A stretch of 64,000 bases of DNA, from assembly GCA_034687125.1 (NCBI GenBank), contig JAQGBZ010000320.1:1-64000 (forward strand), read 5' to 3'. Each line of letters begins with the position of its first letter. Positions within the stretch are counted from its first letter, which is position 1. Positions 62,194-64,000 of the stretch are shown here, piece by piece. Origin of the DNA: Neelides folsomi (lineage: Eukaryota; Arthropoda; Collembola; Neelipleona; Neelidae). A program made the translations under genes and the position numbers. The notes under the pieces were generated by a model. The model was not told where the DNA came from. It worked only from the letters and a program-made list of their open reading frames with translations, and ran no database searches.

Positions 62194-64000
62194 TAGCATG
62201 TAATCATGTTAGTGTGGAAATCCTAATTAGGAAAAAAGTCTTTAATAATTTTTAATTCAATTTAATCTCAATTTTACAACATGGGTATAATACCTTATAC
62301 AAAATAATGTCCTTAATAGCAGCATGTAAGGCGAATGGTTTCGTAAAATGCTGATGTGAGGAGATTAATATAATTACAAGATTGAGCCGATGAGATCAGC
62401 TTGAGGCAGACGTGATTAAATTCTCGACTCTTATTCTAGTTGAATTATCAGGGAAGTCAATTTGGCCAATTAAGAAGAGGACCCTCGAGGAAAAGGAAAT
62501 TCAATTAGAAATAACATTCGGTAAATGACAAGTAAAGGAGGCATAGAGAAAGAAATCATTCGCATTCCCAAAGTTGGCTCTAATCATGGTATTGATATAT
62601 GGACATAAGCTATGAGAATAAATAAATAATATTGTATTTTCTTCAATGAACCTAATTTAATAGAGTAAATACGTATTTTAAAATTAATTAACGTATTAAT
62701 ACAACGTATTAATAAAAAAATAAGCAATAATAACCTTCCTGTTTGAATAATAAAATAATGTTGCTAAAATCCCCTTATTTAGTAAAACACAAAAGGTTGT
62801 ACAATGTTTATAAAAGCGGGTTGAAATAACTTTCTCTCAAAAATTTAATGTGAAAGAATATGTTGAAAATATGATAAACAATATAATGATGAAATAGATA
62901 ATTGAATAATTTGTAATGGAAGGTAATTTAAGGAAAATTATTTGCTTGCAAGGATGAAGATCAAAGGATGGGACATTGTGTAATTAAAGACTCCTTTGAA
63001 GTCTGAAAACGTGAGAGAGGGTTTGAAAATGTTGGCGAACTGTGAGTTTCTCCTTTACCAAAAGGCACCAAAACCATTTCCTCTCTCTTCCTCCTTTATT
63101 CTTGTCTAGGGACCCCGATAAAGTTTAGCTCATAAAGTACCTTTAGTACGTAATTAGCCCAATCTGAGCTTATAATTGTCAGTGGTATGGACCAATGGAG
63201 TTGCTACAATGAAAGTAGGAAATCGAAATAGCGTCACTGGCCAGAGAAGACTTACCTTTTATACAACCTCAACTACCCACACGAAGAGAATTCAGTTAAA
63301 CTTTTCTTTTTCTGGAAATAAAACTAGGAGACTCTAGGTAAAGAAATGCTCATAATTTACAAAACAATGCCCAAAACCAACATTTCTATCAACATTTATT
63401 TCTCCCACACAAAACCCAAAACTCATAATTACTTCAAAAAGACACCTCTTTCATTAAACTTGGTCATTGTTCTCCTAGCTCAAGAGCCTATCTCGCTCCT
63501 TCAGCTCGTGGAATTTACAACTGGGGAGAAATGTTGCATCAAACGACTCCCAATTCAAAACATAACTCAACCTCCTATTATATGCATTAAGGAGAAGAAT
63601 GGGGAAAATTGTATCCAAAGGTCGTGAAAAGTAGAATAATATCCTCAACAGAGTGAGAGTAAAAGTTTATGAGAAAGTGAATAAAATCGGAGGAGCATAA
63701 AAAGCTTAACTATCCTCGTATATACACGCGTATGTATTACCTCCAGAGCCTAAGGGAACTTCCTATATTACGTAATTATGATTACTTATTTGACTTTCTC
63801 GGTTTCTCGCATCGATGTCCATGCCCATTCCCATTGTTTGAAATTGAACATAATGTAAAAAATAAAAATTTAACAGAGTTTTTATTAACCGTACCTACTA
63901 CATCAGGAGCGTTGAAATTAGGTACATAACGTTTATATATTCAAATAACTTATCCTCAAACGGAAGTCTCTTTATAGAGTTGGCACAGAGGCACATAACT
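62194..64000. other. Gene-poor region to the right edge
   Basis: No recognised gene, RNA or repeat. The open frame at 63346-63627 has no family resemblance. Composition resembles the stretch left of the LTR element. Confidence 0.45.

Overview
The window comes from an invertebrate animal, most likely an arthropod. It has AT-rich DNA, short GT-AG introns, and clear orthologues of three conserved animal genes. I cannot fix the species; a crustacean such as a copepod would fit, but that is inference.

Layout. (1) 156-1182, minus strand: the 5' part of UBA2/SAE2, the catalytic subunit of the SUMO-activating enzyme, in five exons; the rest lies left of the window. (2) 3214-23056, plus strand: a complete LRP1 (low-density lipoprotein receptor-related protein 1) gene. 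I could follow 55 coding exons whose phases all agree. They sum to 14,211 nt, or 4,736 residues plus a stop. UBA2 and LRP1 are divergent across about 2 kb. (3) 25914-31746, minus strand: the 3' half of mind bomb (MIB1), an E3 ligase acting on Notch ligands, with nine exons for the last ankyrin repeats and three RING fingers. It converges on LRP1. Exons for the N-terminal half of MIB1 were not found anywhere upstream. (4) 31747-64000: a gene-poor stretch, visibly richer in CT/AG and less AT-rich than the LRP1 introns, probably intronic or intergenic DNA upstream of MIB1. It holds a DNA transposon derivative with 100-bp terminal inverted repeats (54130-55158), a young LTR element on the minus strand with near-identical 425-bp LTRs but only a gag-like region (58572-62193), and a few weak candidate exons that I could not assign.

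The three host genes belong to separate systems: SUMO conjugation, endocytic receptor signalling, and Notch-ligand ubiquitylation. Nothing suggests they work together. I found no convincing novel multi-gene system. The observations most worth following are the altered proximal NPxY motif in the LRP1 tail, the uneven intron distribution among the LRP1 ligand-binding clusters, the missing 5' half of MIB1, the gag-only LTR element, and the internally deleted transposon.
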